This document shows, one piece after another, positions 9,235 to 18,246 of a DNA stretch of 64,000 nt (within the stretch, counting starts at the first letter, position 1; every line of letters begins with the position of its first letter). The notes beneath the pieces were generated by a model. The model was not told the DNA's origin and made no database searches. It saw nothing but the letters and a program-made list of their open reading frames with translations. The stretch comes from JASHPR01 sp963729365. GTDB lineage: Bacteria > Actinomycetota > Actinomycetes > Streptosporangiales > Streptosporangiaceae. The stretch lies in assembly GCA_963729365.1 (NCBI GenBank), contig CAVSNQ010000013.1, positions 868,001 through 932,000 on the forward strand, written 5' to 3'. The position numbers and the translations under genes were made by a program.

Positions 9235-9387
9235 ACCGGCCGGTGATCTTCTGATCGCTGACGTTCATCTGAGGCAGTCTCTCCATGAACGGTGACCCAG
9301 CGCTTAGTATCACCGGATCCGCACGCTCGCGGAGAGGCCCGGACACGCCCGCAGGCGGTTCTAGCGCGCCAGCTTGCCGGGCTCGGC

Positions 9388-10413
9388 TCAACCCCCGGAG
9401 CCGGTATCCCAGCGGTGCAGCGCGCCACGCAGCGCCCGCGCATCGTGATACCCCAGCTGCGCCGCCACGGCCCTTCTGCTCAGTCCGCCAGCCAGCAGCA
9501 AAGCAGCACGATCACGCCGCACCGCATCGACCGTCTCCCGCCAGCAGGTACCTTCGGATTCCAGACGCCGCTGCAGGGTCCGCGGGCTCAGCGCCAGCTG
9601 CCGCGCAGCCATTGGCAGCGACAGGCCGTCATCGGCCAGGTGCCCTGCTATGACCTTCCGGAGCTGATCCGCGCACCGTGGCACCGGGGTCAGCGCCGCG
9701 ATCACTTCGGCTGCGTGCTCTTGCAGGATCGCGGCAAGCCGGGCATCGGCATTCGGCAGCGGCAGCGCCAGATCCGCTTCCGAAACGGTCATCGTGGAGC
9801 AGGCGACTCCGAAGTCGATCCCGCGCGGGCCGAAACTGTCAGCCAGCTCGCGATGGCAGGGCGGCGCGGCGCATGACAGCCCCAGGTGCACGGGCTTGAT
9901 CTCGCGGCCGAGCACGTGCCGGGCAGCAAACAGCACCGACCCGAGCGCGAACTGGCTGGCTGCCGCGTCAACAGCGGGATCACCAGAGCAAACCTGCCAG
10001 GTCACTGTCGCGCGGCCAGATTCTTGCCAGGTCAGCCCGACGTCATTGGCAGCGGTGTTGAGCAAAGGCGAGAACCGCACCAGGCCAGCAATCGCATCGG
10101 CAAGTGTCGGGGCGGTGCCGAACAGGTAATCCGTCAAATGGAACCGGCCGAAGCGCCACTGGCTGGCCAGTCGTACGCCCAGGCACGGATCACCCGTCTC
10201 GGCGATGCCCAGCTGCCATAGCCTGCCCAGTTGCACTGTCGGGACACGAGCAGAGTTGTCCGCAAGCACAGATGCAGGCGGCAAGCCAGCCCGGCGGGTC
10301 AGAGCCCCGCAGTCACCACCCAGCCTCCGCAACCCGGCCAGGACGAACCGGACCACAGCCGCATGCGCCCTGGGTTCAGCCGGTCGTGCCAGCGCGTCGG
10401 CAGAACGTCGCAT
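9388..10413 (-). CDS. AraC-family transcriptional regulator
   Basis: 341 aa. The N-terminal about 230 residues match the Arabinose_bd-like sensor domain seen in OruR/ArgR-type AraC regulators (GDPCLGVRLASQWRFGRF, DYLFGTAPTLADA). The C-terminal HTH_18 domain contains LSLPMAARQLALSPRTLQRRL followed by a second helix-turn-helix (RRAVAAQLGYHDARALRGAL). The terminal 'F.R.F..WTG.S' motif is present in modified form (ALHRWDTGSGG). The gene lies just upstream of the hydrolase pair on the same strand and probably controlled it. Confidence 0.88.
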   Translation of the reverse strand: MRRSADALARPAEPRAHAAVVRFVLAGLRRLGGDCGALTRRAGLPPASVLADNSARVPTVQLGRLWQLGIAETGDPCLGVRLASQWRFGRFHLTDYLFGTAPTLADAIAGLVRFSPLLNTAANDVGLTWQESGRATVTWQVCSGDPAVDAAASQFALGSVLFAARHVLGREIKPVHLGLSCAAPPCHRELADSFGPRGIDFGVACSTMTVSEADLALPLPNADARLAAILQEHAAEVIAALTPVPRCADQLRKVIAGHLADDGLSLPMAARQLALSPRTLQRRLESEGTCWRETVDAVRRDRAALLLAGGLSRRAVAAQLGYHDARALRGALHRWDTGSGG

Positions 10414-10659
10414 GCCTCAACCCTCACCGAGTAAGAAACGATAAGAATTCGCCAGTCGCTGGCCGCCCGGAAATGCTTCGCTTATGCCCTCCCTTCCAGT
10501 GACGTTCGCTGAGGATGTCATCAGCCGGCGGTGACGGAGCGTGGCTGCTTCATGACGAGGGCCCGCGCATAGAGTCGATCTGCGCGCGCAACGGCTGGGT
10601 GCCGGTCAAGGCGCTGGCCCTCCAGATCTGTGCGTTCGTGCGGCTGCGGGCCGGGCTGA

Positions 10660-12573
10660 TCAGGACGCGCGCCGGGGCTGCCGGGGGGAGCTGATCAGTA
10701 CCTGTGTCCTGGCCGTCCGCACCGCGTCTGAGAGCGTGCTGATGTCGTAGGCGCCGTGGTGGCGCTTGCCGTTGACGAAGAACGTGGGCGTGCCCGAGAC
10801 GCCGCTCAGGTCGGCGGAGTCCACGTCCGCAGCGATCTTGGCCTGCCCAGCGTGGTTGCGCAGGTCGCGGGTGAACCGGTCGATGTCCAGGCCGAGCTCG
10901 CCGGCGTACCGGATCAGGTCTTTGCCCGTCAGCGCGTCCTGGTGGCCCAGTAGCTGGTCGTGCATCTGCCAGAACTTGCCCTGGCCGGCGGCGGCCTCGG
11001 CGGCCTCGGCCGCGAGCTGCGCGTGCGGGTGCACGTCGGTGAGCGGCAGATGCCGCCATACGTAGCGCAGGTCGCCGTAGCCGGCCAGGAGCTCGCGGAC
11101 GGCCGGCTCGGCCCGGCCGCAGTAGGGGCACTCGAAGTCGCCGTACTCCACGAGCGTGACCGGCGCCCGGTCCGGGCCTCGCACGTGATCGCGCTCGGGG
11201 TCGACGGGCACCGCCAGGTCGATGATGGTGCCGGCGGTGCCGAGCAGCGCGCGGGCGCGCAGCCGTTTGGGCAGCATCGCGGTGAGCCGGAAGACGAGCC
11301 AGCCAAGCGCCGATGCGGACACGGCGGCGGACAGCACGCCCACCTTCGCCTCGGCCAGCTGGCTGCCGTGGAAGGCCAGCGAGGCGATCAGCAGCGACAC
11401 GATGAAGCCGATGCCCGCGATGGCCCCGGCACCGGTCACCGCCGCCCAGCCGACCGGCGGGCGGATCGCACCGCGGCTGACCCGGGTCAGCAGCCAGGCC
11501 GCGCCGACGGTCCCGGCCGGTTTCCCCAGCACGTAGCCGAGCAGGATCCCGAGCGTGACCGGCGAGGTGTAGGCGCGGGCCAGGAAGCTCCCGCTGACCG
11601 TGATCCCCGCGTTGGCCAGGGCGAACAACGGCACGATCAGGTAGCTCGTCGCGGGATGGAACAGCTGCTGCAGCCGGTCGTTCGGGGAGAGCGCCAGCCG
11701 AACGCTCTCCCGCGCGTCGCGGGCCAGCTCCGGGACCGGCTGCTCGCGGAACAGCCGGAACGATTCCGAGGCCTGCTCCAGGTCGCCGCGCGCGGCGGGG
11801 TAGGCCAGCGCGAGCAGGCCCATCGCCAAGCCGACCACCACCGGATCGACGCCGGACTCGAAGAACGCAACCCAGGCCGCCACCCCCAGCAGCAGGTAGG
11901 CCGGGCCGCTGCGGACACCCCGCCAGCGCACCGCCATCACCGCGCCGAGGACGGCAACGCCGGCCGCCAGCGCGGCCAGGTTAATGTGGCCGCTGTAGGC
12001 CAGCGCGATGACCACGATCCCCGCCACGTCATCGGCGAGCGCGAACGTGAGCAGGTAGGTGCGCACCCGGTCGGGGACGCCCGGGCCGACCAGCGCCAGC
12101 GCGCCCAGCGCGAATGCGGTGTCAGTAGACATCGCCGCGCCCCAGCCGGACGCTGATGAGCGGCCGACGTTGATGGCCAGGTAGATCGCGATCGGCACGA
12201 CCATCCCGCCCAGGGCGACCACCAGCGGCAGCGCCAGCCGCCGCCGCTCCCGCAGCTCGCCCAGATCGAACTCGCGGCGCGCCTCCAGGCCGGCCACCAG
12301 GAAGAAGAACGCCATCAGCCCGGAGTTCACCCAGCCCTGCCAGCTATCTGCCAGGCCCCTCGTGCCGGACCGGATCACCAGCACGGTGTGCCACGTCGCC
12401 ACATACCCCAACGGGTCGATGTTGGCCCAGGCCAGCGCAGCCAGCGTGGCAGCCAGCAGGACCGCCGCGCTGCCGGTCTCGGTGCGCAGGAACTGGCGAA
12501 GCGGCGTCTCCAGTCTCCGTGCCCACACCGTGCGCGGCGAAAACTGCGAGGCGGAGGCGCCAGGTTCGGTCAC
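10660..12573 (-). CDS. nhaA: Na+/H+ antiporter NhaA fused to a DsbA-like thioredoxin domain
   Basis: 637 aa. Residues about 1-430 are a full NhaA antiporter with about 12 membrane helices, including the conserved core STDTAFALGAL and the active-site DD pair in TFALADDVAGI. Residues about 450-625 form a DsbA/thioredoxin domain with the active site ECPYCGRAEP and the cis-Pro loop SGVSGTPTFFVNG. The fusion recurs in actinobacteria. By family the first part exchanges Na+ for H+ across the inner membrane. The role of the fused oxidoreductase domain is unclear; redox gating or partner folding are inferences. It is a single gene with divergent neighbours. GTG 12573 is taken as the start. Confidence 0.93.
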   Translation of the reverse strand: MTEPGASASQFSPRTVWARRLETPLRQFLRTETGSAAVLLAATLAALAWANIDPLGYVATWHTVLVIRSGTRGLADSWQGWVNSGLMAFFFLVAGLEARREFDLGELRERRRLALPLVVALGGMVVPIAIYLAINVGRSSASGWGAAMSTDTAFALGALALVGPGVPDRVRTYLLTFALADDVAGIVVIALAYSGHINLAALAAGVAVLGAVMAVRWRGVRSGPAYLLLGVAAWVAFFESGVDPVVVGLAMGLLALAYPAARGDLEQASESFRLFREQPVPELARDARESVRLALSPNDRLQQLFHPATSYLIVPLFALANAGITVSGSFLARAYTSPVTLGILLGYVLGKPAGTVGAAWLLTRVSRGAIRPPVGWAAVTGAGAIAGIGFIVSLLIASLAFHGSQLAEAKVGVLSAAVSASALGWLVFRLTAMLPKRLRARALLGTAGTIIDLAVPVDPERDHVRGPDRAPVTLVEYGDFECPYCGRAEPAVRELLAGYGDLRYVWRHLPLTDVHPHAQLAAEAAEAAAGQGKFWQMHDQLLGHQDALTGKDLIRYAGELGLDIDRFTRDLRNHAGQAKIAADVDSADLSGVSGTPTFFVNGKRHHGAYDISTLSDAVRTARTQVLISSPRQPRRAS

Positions 12574-12916
12574 CCCAGGATTCTCCCTCGCGCCGGGACC
12601 TGGCGCGCCGCAACAACGTCCCGCTGCTCGCCGCGCTGGCCTGGGTGGCCGCGGAGCACCGGCAGCTCAGGCCTCGCGACAGTGGAACAGGTAGGGGGCC
12701 GCGGGCACCTGGTACGCGGCGGCTGCGCAACTGTCGTGCGCGAGCCTCGGCGGCCTTGACCGCTACGGAAAGGGCGTGTCGCCTGCCCGTGGCAGTGCTC
12801 GCCAGGCAGGAGCGGTGCCTGTTGGCAGCCGCATCAGGCGGGTCTAGGATTCTAGCCAGGTGAGCCGGGAAGCTTGGTCGGCGCGACATTCGCAACCGAC
12901 CAGCCAGGAGCGCATC
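12574..12916 (+). other. Divergent intergenic region with one good promoter
   Basis: This stretch separates the minus-strand nhaA start from the plus-strand membrane gene. Its only recognisable element is the promoter at 12822-12850. Open frames on both strands lack ribosome sites and family similarity. Confidence 0.5.
12822..12850 (+). promoter_or_regulatory. Sigma-70-type promoter
   Basis: The -35 TTGGCA (12822-12827) and -10 TAGGAT (12845-12850) are separated by 17 bp. This is close to the actinobacterial housekeeping consensus and would drive the two-gene unit starting at 12917. Confidence 0.55.
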
Positions 12917-13315
12917 GTGACCACGCAGAATGCACCGGCACCTAGTCCACCGGACACAACCACCGCCGCCCCTGCTAGCGCTCGGCCCGTGTCTGCTCCG
13001 CCGAGCTGGCTGTGGCGGCGGGGTGCGCTGATCCTGGCGGGGGCAGCACAGCTGATTACCATCTCAGCGCTCAATAGCGCCGATCCGCTGGCCATCACGT
13101 GGTCGTCGCTGCTGCTGGCCATCGCGCCCGCACCGCTCGCGGCGGTGGCTGCGTTCGCTCCGGCCCGGGTTGCGAGGCTGGCCGCCGCCGTTGTGGGGGT
13201 GGTGGTCCTGGTCGCGGGTATGGCCGGCGGTATCGGACGCATCGGCGTGTTCTTCGTCCCGGCTGCGGTGGTGCTGGCCGTCGCTGCGGTCAAGCTGTGG
13301 CGCGAGCGGCCCTGA
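12917..13315 (+). CDS. Small four-helix membrane protein, function unknown
   Basis: 132 aa. About 45 polar residues rich in Pro, Ala and Thr precede four hydrophobic helices (ALILAGAAQLITISAL; WSSLLLAIAPAPLAAVAAF; RLAAAVVGVVVLVAGMAG; GVFFVPAAVVLAVAAV). GTG 12917 has AGGAG 6 nt upstream. It lies 22 nt upstream of the DUF4118 gene and is probably cotranscribed. I recognise no family; a membrane partner of the following sensor-like protein is possible. Confidence 0.65.
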   Translation: MTTQNAPAPSPPDTTTAAPASARPVSAPPSWLWRRGALILAGAAQLITISALNSADPLAITWSSLLLAIAPAPLAAVAAFAPARVARLAAAVVGVVVLVAGMAGGIGRIGVFFVPAAVVLAVAAVKLWRERP

Positions 13316-13337
13316 ATCCTGGCGGGAGGTGCGCCAG

Positions 13338-14093
13338 ATGATGACCCGCTACCTGACCAGGGACCGCATCGCGATTCTGGCCGCGCTGACGGCACCGGTG
13401 GCGGCAGCGGCGGTTCTGCTGCCGTTCCGGGCGAGCTGGTCAAACACGAACGTGGCCATGCTATTGGTCGTGGTGGTCGTGGGGGTCGCTGCGATCGGGA
13501 ACCGCGTCGCCGGCGGGCTGGCGGCTGTGTCGGCCGCGGCCTGGTTCGACTTTTTCTTCACCCTGCCCTACTACCGGTTCACGATCCGTAGCTCAGCGGA
13601 TATCACCACCGCGGTCCTGCTGCTGGTGGTCGGCGTAGCGGTGTCGCAGCTGGCTGCCCGCGCCCGGCGCCTGCAGGTCATCGCGATCACCGACGCGGGC
13701 TACCTGGCGCAGATCCAGCAGACCGTGTCGCTGACCCAGACCGCCTGGTCGCCCGATGCCGTTGCCGATCACGTCAGGGAGCAGCTCATCGGGCTGCTGG
13801 ATCTGGAGAGTTGCCGCTTTGAGTATGGTTCCCTGCTCGGCCGTCCGCCGCGCCTGGAGCCAGATGGCACCGTGATCGCCGGTCACAGCAAGTGGGACGT
13901 GGAGGAATCGGGCCTGCCCGGCGAGGAGATCGAGCTGCGGACATTCGGCAACGGCCAGTACTACGGACGGTTCATGATGAAGCCGAAGCCGGGCTCGAAG
14001 CCGTCCCTGCAGGCGCGTCTGGTTGCCGTCACGCTGGCAGATCAGGCCGGGCGGGCATTCAGCGCCGCTGCGACCACGCGGGCCGCGCGCTGA
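13338..14093 (+). CDS. DUF4118 (KdpD-like) membrane sensor domain without a kinase
   Basis: 251 aa. The first about 105 residues are the four-helix DUF4118 module of KdpD sensor kinases (AGGLAAVSAAAWFDFFFT, LPYYRFTIRSSADITTA). A short coiled linker follows, then a compact domain of about 130 residues resembling the KdpD GAF region (REQLIGLLDLESCRFEY...). There is no histidine-kinase DHp or ATPase domain. ATG 13338 has GGGAGG 8 nt upstream; ATG 13341 is an alternative. Such kinase-less proteins may act as ligand or membrane-state sensors working with another protein. Confidence 0.8.
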   Translation: MMTRYLTRDRIAILAALTAPVAAAAVLLPFRASWSNTNVAMLLVVVVVGVAAIGNRVAGGLAAVSAAAWFDFFFTLPYYRFTIRSSADITTAVLLLVVGVAVSQLAARARRLQVIAITDAGYLAQIQQTVSLTQTAWSPDAVADHVREQLIGLLDLESCRFEYGSLLGRPPRLEPDGTVIAGHSKWDVEESGLPGEEIELRTFGNGQYYGRFMMKPKPGSKPSLQARLVAVTLADQAGRAFSAAATTRAAR

Positions 14094-14710
14094 CGAACCG
14101 ATCTGGCACCCGCGGCCCGCCGGGCGGCGGGTGTGCGGTACAGGCGGCCTGAAAGCGAAACGCGGTCACCCCCGGTGCGCCCGCCGAATTCGCCCGCGGC
14201 ACCGTGCGGGGACGTGTGGCGCGACACCCGCGAAAGAGGCTTCGTTGTGGCCCAGGCGGATGCTGCTCGGCGTAGCTGACGATTGCGCGCGGATCTAGGT
14301 CTGCGCCGCTCCACGCGCGCGTCATCGGCAGGCTGAACCGGTGCCCGGCCGGGCCGAGATGCGGAGGTCCGCCCACCAGCGGCGAAAGATGTCAGGAGTG
14401 GTGCTCATCCTCGACGCCTGCAGGACAGGCGGGCAGAGCCGGCCGACGAACCGGATCACATCCTGCTCAGATCGCTCGTCACGGCCCTGCATGTGCGTGG
14501 CCGGGCTCGTCGTCACTCTCCCGGTTGCTGGCTGCCGTCGTTGCAAACAGCTGTCGTTCCGCCCGGCGTGCGGCGCCGGGCGCTCCGGCCGCGGCCCCGG
14601 AATCTCGCGTCTGCCGTCCGATGCGGTCCGCCTGGCTGAGTCAAGTTGTAGCGACTGATAGAGTCACTGCACAATAATCGCAGTGTGCAAGCAAAGTGAC
14701 GGGGGTTACC
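14094..14710 (+). other. Long intergenic region upstream of marR
   Basis: No gene is supportable in the first 540 nt. A plus-strand open frame near 14341-14658 has Cys- and Arg-rich shadow-like composition. The recognisable content is the operator and promoter at 14646-14689. Confidence 0.45.
14646..14689 (+). promoter_or_regulatory. Probable marR-clc promoter with MarR operator
   Basis: A perfect inverted repeat TGCACA-N10-TGTGCA (14668-14673 and 14684-14689) overlaps a plausible -10 CACAAT (14670-14675), set 18 bp from TTGTAG (14646-14651). A second, imperfect repeat AGCGACT/AGTCACT lies just upstream. The site is 22 bp before the marR start, the usual place for MarR autorepression. Confidence 0.45.
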
Positions 14711-15310
14711 GTGGCGGAGCACCAGGTAGCCGAGGCCGCGGTGGACGCGGTGCTGACGGCGAGCCGGGCGCTGGTCGCGGTGGCGACCGTGTCGCTGGGC
14801 GCCGCGGCGGAGGACACCACGATCGCCCAGTACCGGGCGCTGGTCGTCCTGGCGTCCCGCGGCCCGCAGCGGATGGCGGCCCTGGCCGCGGCGCTGGCCG
14901 TCACGCCCTCGACGGCCGGGCGGATGTGCGACCGGCTGGTCCGCAAGGGGCTGATCCGCCGGCAGCGGGCCCGGGCGGACCGCCGGGCCGTGCAGGTCTC
15001 CATCACCGCGGCCGGCCTGCAGGTCGTCGACCAGGCGACCGCGCGCCGCCGGGAGCTCATCGCCGGCATCTTGGCCAAGCTCCCGGCCCGGCAGCAGCCC
15101 GCGATCGCCGATGCGCTGCAGGCATTCGCCCAGGCCGCCGGGGAGATCCCCGACAGCCTGTGGCCCGCCGGTTCCGCCGGTCCCGCCGGCCCAGGCCGGC
15201 GGATCCCGCTCACGCGACGGGACGAGCATGACCGGCAGCGTCCAGGCGCCCGCGCCGCGGGCTCTTGGGTGGACCGGGCGGGCAGGCGGCTGGCTGCGCG
15301 GCTCGCGTAG
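14711..15310 (+). CDS. MarR-family transcriptional regulator
   Basis: 199 aa. The winged helix covers about 40-125: the recognition part is MAALAAALAVTPSTAGRMCDRLVRKGLI and the wing is RRQRARADRRAVQVSIT. GTG 14711 is preceded by GGGGG at 5 nt; GTG 14696, 15 nt upstream, has no ribosome site. The last about 45 residues are Pro/Gly/Arg-rich and lie where the gene overlaps the next one by 83 bp in another frame, so they are dictated partly by the ClC sequence. It probably regulates itself and the overlapping chloride transporter. Confidence 0.87.
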   Translation: MAEHQVAEAAVDAVLTASRALVAVATVSLGAAAEDTTIAQYRALVVLASRGPQRMAALAAALAVTPSTAGRMCDRLVRKGLIRRQRARADRRAVQVSITAAGLQVVDQATARRRELIAGILAKLPARQQPAIADALQAFAQAAGEIPDSLWPAGSAGPAGPGRRIPLTRRDEHDRQRPGARAAGSWVDRAGRRLAARLA

Positions 15311-17195
15311 CGGGCTGCTGGCCGTCGCCGTGGTGGTCGGTGCCGGGTCGGGGCTGGGCGCGGTGGCGTTCCGGTACCTGATCTACTTCTTCACCTGGCT
15401 GGCGACCGGGCATGTCCAGTTCGGCCAGCAGGGCCGCGTCCCCAGCACGCACCTGCCGTGGCTCGGGCTGGCCTTCTTCGTGGTGATCCCGGTGATCGGC
15501 GGGCTGATCTACGGGCCGCTGATCTACCGGTACGCCCGCGAGGCCCGCGGCCACGGCGTGCCCGAGGTCATGATCGCCGTCGCCGGCCAAGGCGGCCGGA
15601 TCCGGCCCCAGGTCGCCGCCGTGAAGTCCGTCGCCTCCGCTATCTGCATCGGTGTGGGCGGGTCGGTCGGCCGGGAGGGCCCGATCGTGCAGATCGGCTC
15701 CGCGCTGGCCTCCAGCCTCGGCCAGTGGGTGCGGATGCCGGAGAGCCGGCTGCGGATCCTGGTCGCCTGCGGCGCCGCCGGCGGGATCGCGGCGACGTTC
15801 AACGCGCCGATCACCGGGGTGTTCTTCGGCGTGGAGATCATCTTGCGGGAGCTGTCGGTCGAGGCGGTCTTCACGGTGATGCTGTCGGCGATGGTCGCCG
15901 ACCTTCTCAGCCGCCAGTTCCTCGGCGCTGCGCCGTTCCTGTCCGGGCTGCCGTCCGGGATCGAACTGCATCACCTGACCAGCTACCTGTTGATAACGGG
16001 CCTCGCGGTCGTCGCGGCGCTGATCGGGCTGGCGTTCGCGAAGATCCTCTACGCGACCGAGGACCTGTGCGACCGGGTCTGGGGCAGCCGCCCGGAGTGG
16101 GCCCGGCCCGCGGCCGGCGGCATCTTGCTCGGGCTGCTGCTGCTCGCGCTCCCGCAGATGTACGGGGTCGGCTACCCCGTCCTGTACCAGGCCGTCGGCG
16201 GCAGCTACGCGCTGTGGTTCCTGATCATCCTGGCCGCCGGGAAGATCATCGCCTGCAGCCTGACCATCGGCATCGGCGGATCGGGCGGGGTGTTCGCGCC
16301 GTCGCTGTTCATCGGCGCCACCTCCGGCATGGCCTTCGGCGAGATCGCCCGCCATGTCATCGGCCCGGCGGCCGGGCAGCCCGCCCTGTACGCGGTCGTC
16401 GCGATGGGCGCCGTGTTCGCCGCCGCCGCCCGCGCGCCGCTGACATCGGTCGCCAGCGTGGTAGAGATGACCGGTGATTTCACCCTCACCCTGCCGGTCA
16501 TGCTCGCCGTCGCCATCGCCACCGCCACCTCCCGCGGCCTGAGCTACGGCACCATCTACACCACCAAGCTGCTGCGCCGCGGCACCGACATCGACCGGGT
16601 CCCGTCCGCTGACCCGTTCGAGGACCTGACCGCCGCCGATGCGATGCGCCGCTTCCCGGCGCCGTTCGCCGCGGCGAACGGGCCGTCCGGCCCGCCCGGC
16701 GTGCCAGCCGCTGGCCACCCGGCTCTGCCCGGACCGGTCACCCGCCAGCGCTCCCCGCAGGCGCTGTTCGCCACCGAATCCCTCACCCAGGCCGTGCGCC
16801 AGCTGGAGCTCTACGGCCGCGACGGCCTGCCGGTCATCTCCGACGACGGCCAGCACCTGCAAGGCTGGCTCACCAGCCAGAACGTGCTGCAGGCCATCGC
16901 CCGCCACATCAGCGCCGCCCAGGCCGGCACCGCGCAGCCGCAGCCCGCCGCCGGACCCGGCGGGCCCGGCCGGCAAGATGATCTCCGGGCGCCTACTCCG
17001 CTGGGCGGCTTCAAGGTCCTGGAGATCACCATCACCGCCGGCTCGCCCGCCGCCGGCCGCAAACTCGGCGACATCACCTGGCCGCCGGGCTGCGTCCCGG
17101 TCTCAGTGCAGAACGCCCGCACCCAGCGCGACCCCGACCCCGGCATCACCCTGGCCCCCGGCGACCGCGTCAGCCTGCTCGCCCGCACCCAGTAG
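15228..17195 (+). CDS. ClC-family chloride channel/antiporter with CBS and TrkA-C-like domains
   Basis: 655 aa. The ClC membrane core carries the three ion-path motifs: GHGVPEV (in place of GSGIP), GSVGREGP with the gating glutamate, and GSGGVFAPSLF. A CBS region follows at about 480-570 (SLTQAVRQLELYGRDGLPVISDDG) and a C-terminal domain like TrkA-C (LEITITAGSPAAGRKLGDI...LAPGDRVSLLAR). The start ATG 15228 lies inside marR with GGGAC just upstream. By family it moves Cl- across the inner membrane, often in exchange for H+, with the cytoplasmic domains sensing nucleotides. Confidence 0.93.
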   Translation: MTGSVQAPAPRALGWTGRAGGWLRGSRSGLLAVAVVVGAGSGLGAVAFRYLIYFFTWLATGHVQFGQQGRVPSTHLPWLGLAFFVVIPVIGGLIYGPLIYRYAREARGHGVPEVMIAVAGQGGRIRPQVAAVKSVASAICIGVGGSVGREGPIVQIGSALASSLGQWVRMPESRLRILVACGAAGGIAATFNAPITGVFFGVEIILRELSVEAVFTVMLSAMVADLLSRQFLGAAPFLSGLPSGIELHHLTSYLLITGLAVVAALIGLAFAKILYATEDLCDRVWGSRPEWARPAAGGILLGLLLLALPQMYGVGYPVLYQAVGGSYALWFLIILAAGKIIACSLTIGIGGSGGVFAPSLFIGATSGMAFGEIARHVIGPAAGQPALYAVVAMGAVFAAAARAPLTSVASVVEMTGDFTLTLPVMLAVAIATATSRGLSYGTIYTTKLLRRGTDIDRVPSADPFEDLTAADAMRRFPAPFAAANGPSGPPGVPAAGHPALPGPVTRQRSPQALFATESLTQAVRQLELYGRDGLPVISDDGQHLQGWLTSQNVLQAIARHISAAQAGTAQPQPAAGPGGPGRQDDLRAPTPLGGFKVLEITITAGSPAAGRKLGDITWPPGCVPVSVQNARTQRDPDPGITLAPGDRVSLLARTQ

Positions 17196-17792
17196 AGCAC
17201 GCAGCCATCACCTCACCACGCCGAGCCGGGCAGCCGGCCAGGCGACCAGCCCAACGATGCCCGGCCCGCCGCACAGGCACCGGGGCCCGGGGATAACGAC
17301 CAGCGAGCACCGCCATCGCAGTGATACCGGACACGGCCCCGCATGCGCCTTGCCAAACTAATCTCGTGACATTGCCGCCGGGAAATGCCGGACCTGAGCC
17401 GGAGGCCCGCCGCAGCCATCCACGGCTGACTCCGCGGCGGACCTCACGGCATCCAGAACGGATTGTCCTGTGCGAGAGCGACGCCTTAGCGCTCTCAGCA
17501 CGGCCGAGTACGGAATCGGCAGGGAGCATCGATCCGGCGCTGCCGATTGGTGTTGGCACCTCCGGACGGTCTGACTCAGCGTGTTGACCATGGATTGGTG
17601 GTCGACGCTCTGCAAATGGGCTAACGCCTGGGCGTAGGCGGCGTCCCAGTGCGCCGCTGCCTCTGCCTGGCCCGCCATCTTCTTATCCTGCGCACTGGAC
17701 GTGCCGGTCAGCTAGCGGAGGCCATCGTGACCGGGAAGAACTCTGATGCGGGCATCAGCCTGCCTTGCAGGCATTCCCCTGGTCTTGGCGTC
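17196..17792. other. Intergenic region with a possible truncated gene
   Basis: About 600 nt between clc and the convergent SRPBCC gene. No RNA gene or repeat is apparent. The only candidate coding stretch is the small frame at 17358-17678. Confidence 0.4.
17358..17678 (-). pseudogene. Possible methyltransferase N-terminal remnant
   Basis: A 106-codon frame with ATG 17678 and AGGA 7 nt upstream begins MAGQAEAAAHWDAAYAQ. That resembles the 'HWD..Y' opening of class I SAM methyltransferases. The similarity ends there; the rest is Arg/Ser-rich and matches nothing I know. It may be a truncated methyltransferase or a chance frame. Confidence 0.2.
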
Positions 17793-18245
17793 TTAGCCCG
17801 CTTCCATCCTCTGCTTGAGCGCAGCCATGTTGTCTGGCATCTCTTTGCGTGCTTCCCGGCGGACCATGAGCGGTACCAGGATCTTGCCGATGCCGTGGCC
17901 GGTGAAGTCGACGCTGATGGTCAGCCGGGAGCGGGACCCGGTCACTGGCTCGACCCGAACGTCGACAGCCGCCCGGATCGGGCCGTCTATGCCCCGCACG
18001 CCCCAGGTCTTGGGCGGGTCGATATGCACGAGCTCGGCGGTGCCCGGGCGGCTGGCGCCGCCGATGCGCCGCGTCGTCACGCACTTCGTGCCCACGGCCG
18101 GCGGTTGGGTGTAGTCGGCCGGGTCGTCCATGTACCCGTCGACTACGCCTTTCTGCCACTCGCTGAACCGGGCCGGGTCGGTGGCGTAGGCGAAGACCTC
18201 GCCGGCCGGGCGCTCGATTTCGGCGCTGGTGACGATCGGCGGCAT
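17793..18245 (-). CDS. SRPBCC (polyketide cyclase/START-like) family protein
   Basis: 150 aa. The sequence follows the SRPBCC pattern: an opening strand (SAEIERPAGEVFAYATDPARFSEWQ), a central antiparallel sheet and a long C-terminal helix (MVRREARKEMPDNMAALKQRM). These small helix-grip proteins bind hydrophobic ligands; many actinobacterial members have no known substrate. It starts 1 nt after the stop of the upstream AHSA1-like gene and is third in the ArsR operon. Confidence 0.85.
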   Translation of the reverse strand: MPPIVTSAEIERPAGEVFAYATDPARFSEWQKGVVDGYMDDPADYTQPPAVGTKCVTTRRIGGASRPGTAELVHIDPPKTWGVRGIDGPIRAAVDVRVEPVTGSRSRLTISVDFTGHGIGKILVPLMVRREARKEMPDNMAALKQRMEAG

Positions 18246-18246
18246 G

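Noticed and set aside
14341..14658. Cys-rich plus-strand open frame upstream of marR
   Set aside because: No homology, and it ends inside the marR promoter region; likely chance.
15210..16976. 588-codon open frame antisense to clc
   Set aside because: Shadow of the clc gene in GC-rich DNA; Arg/Gly/Asp-rich composition, no ribosome site or family motif.
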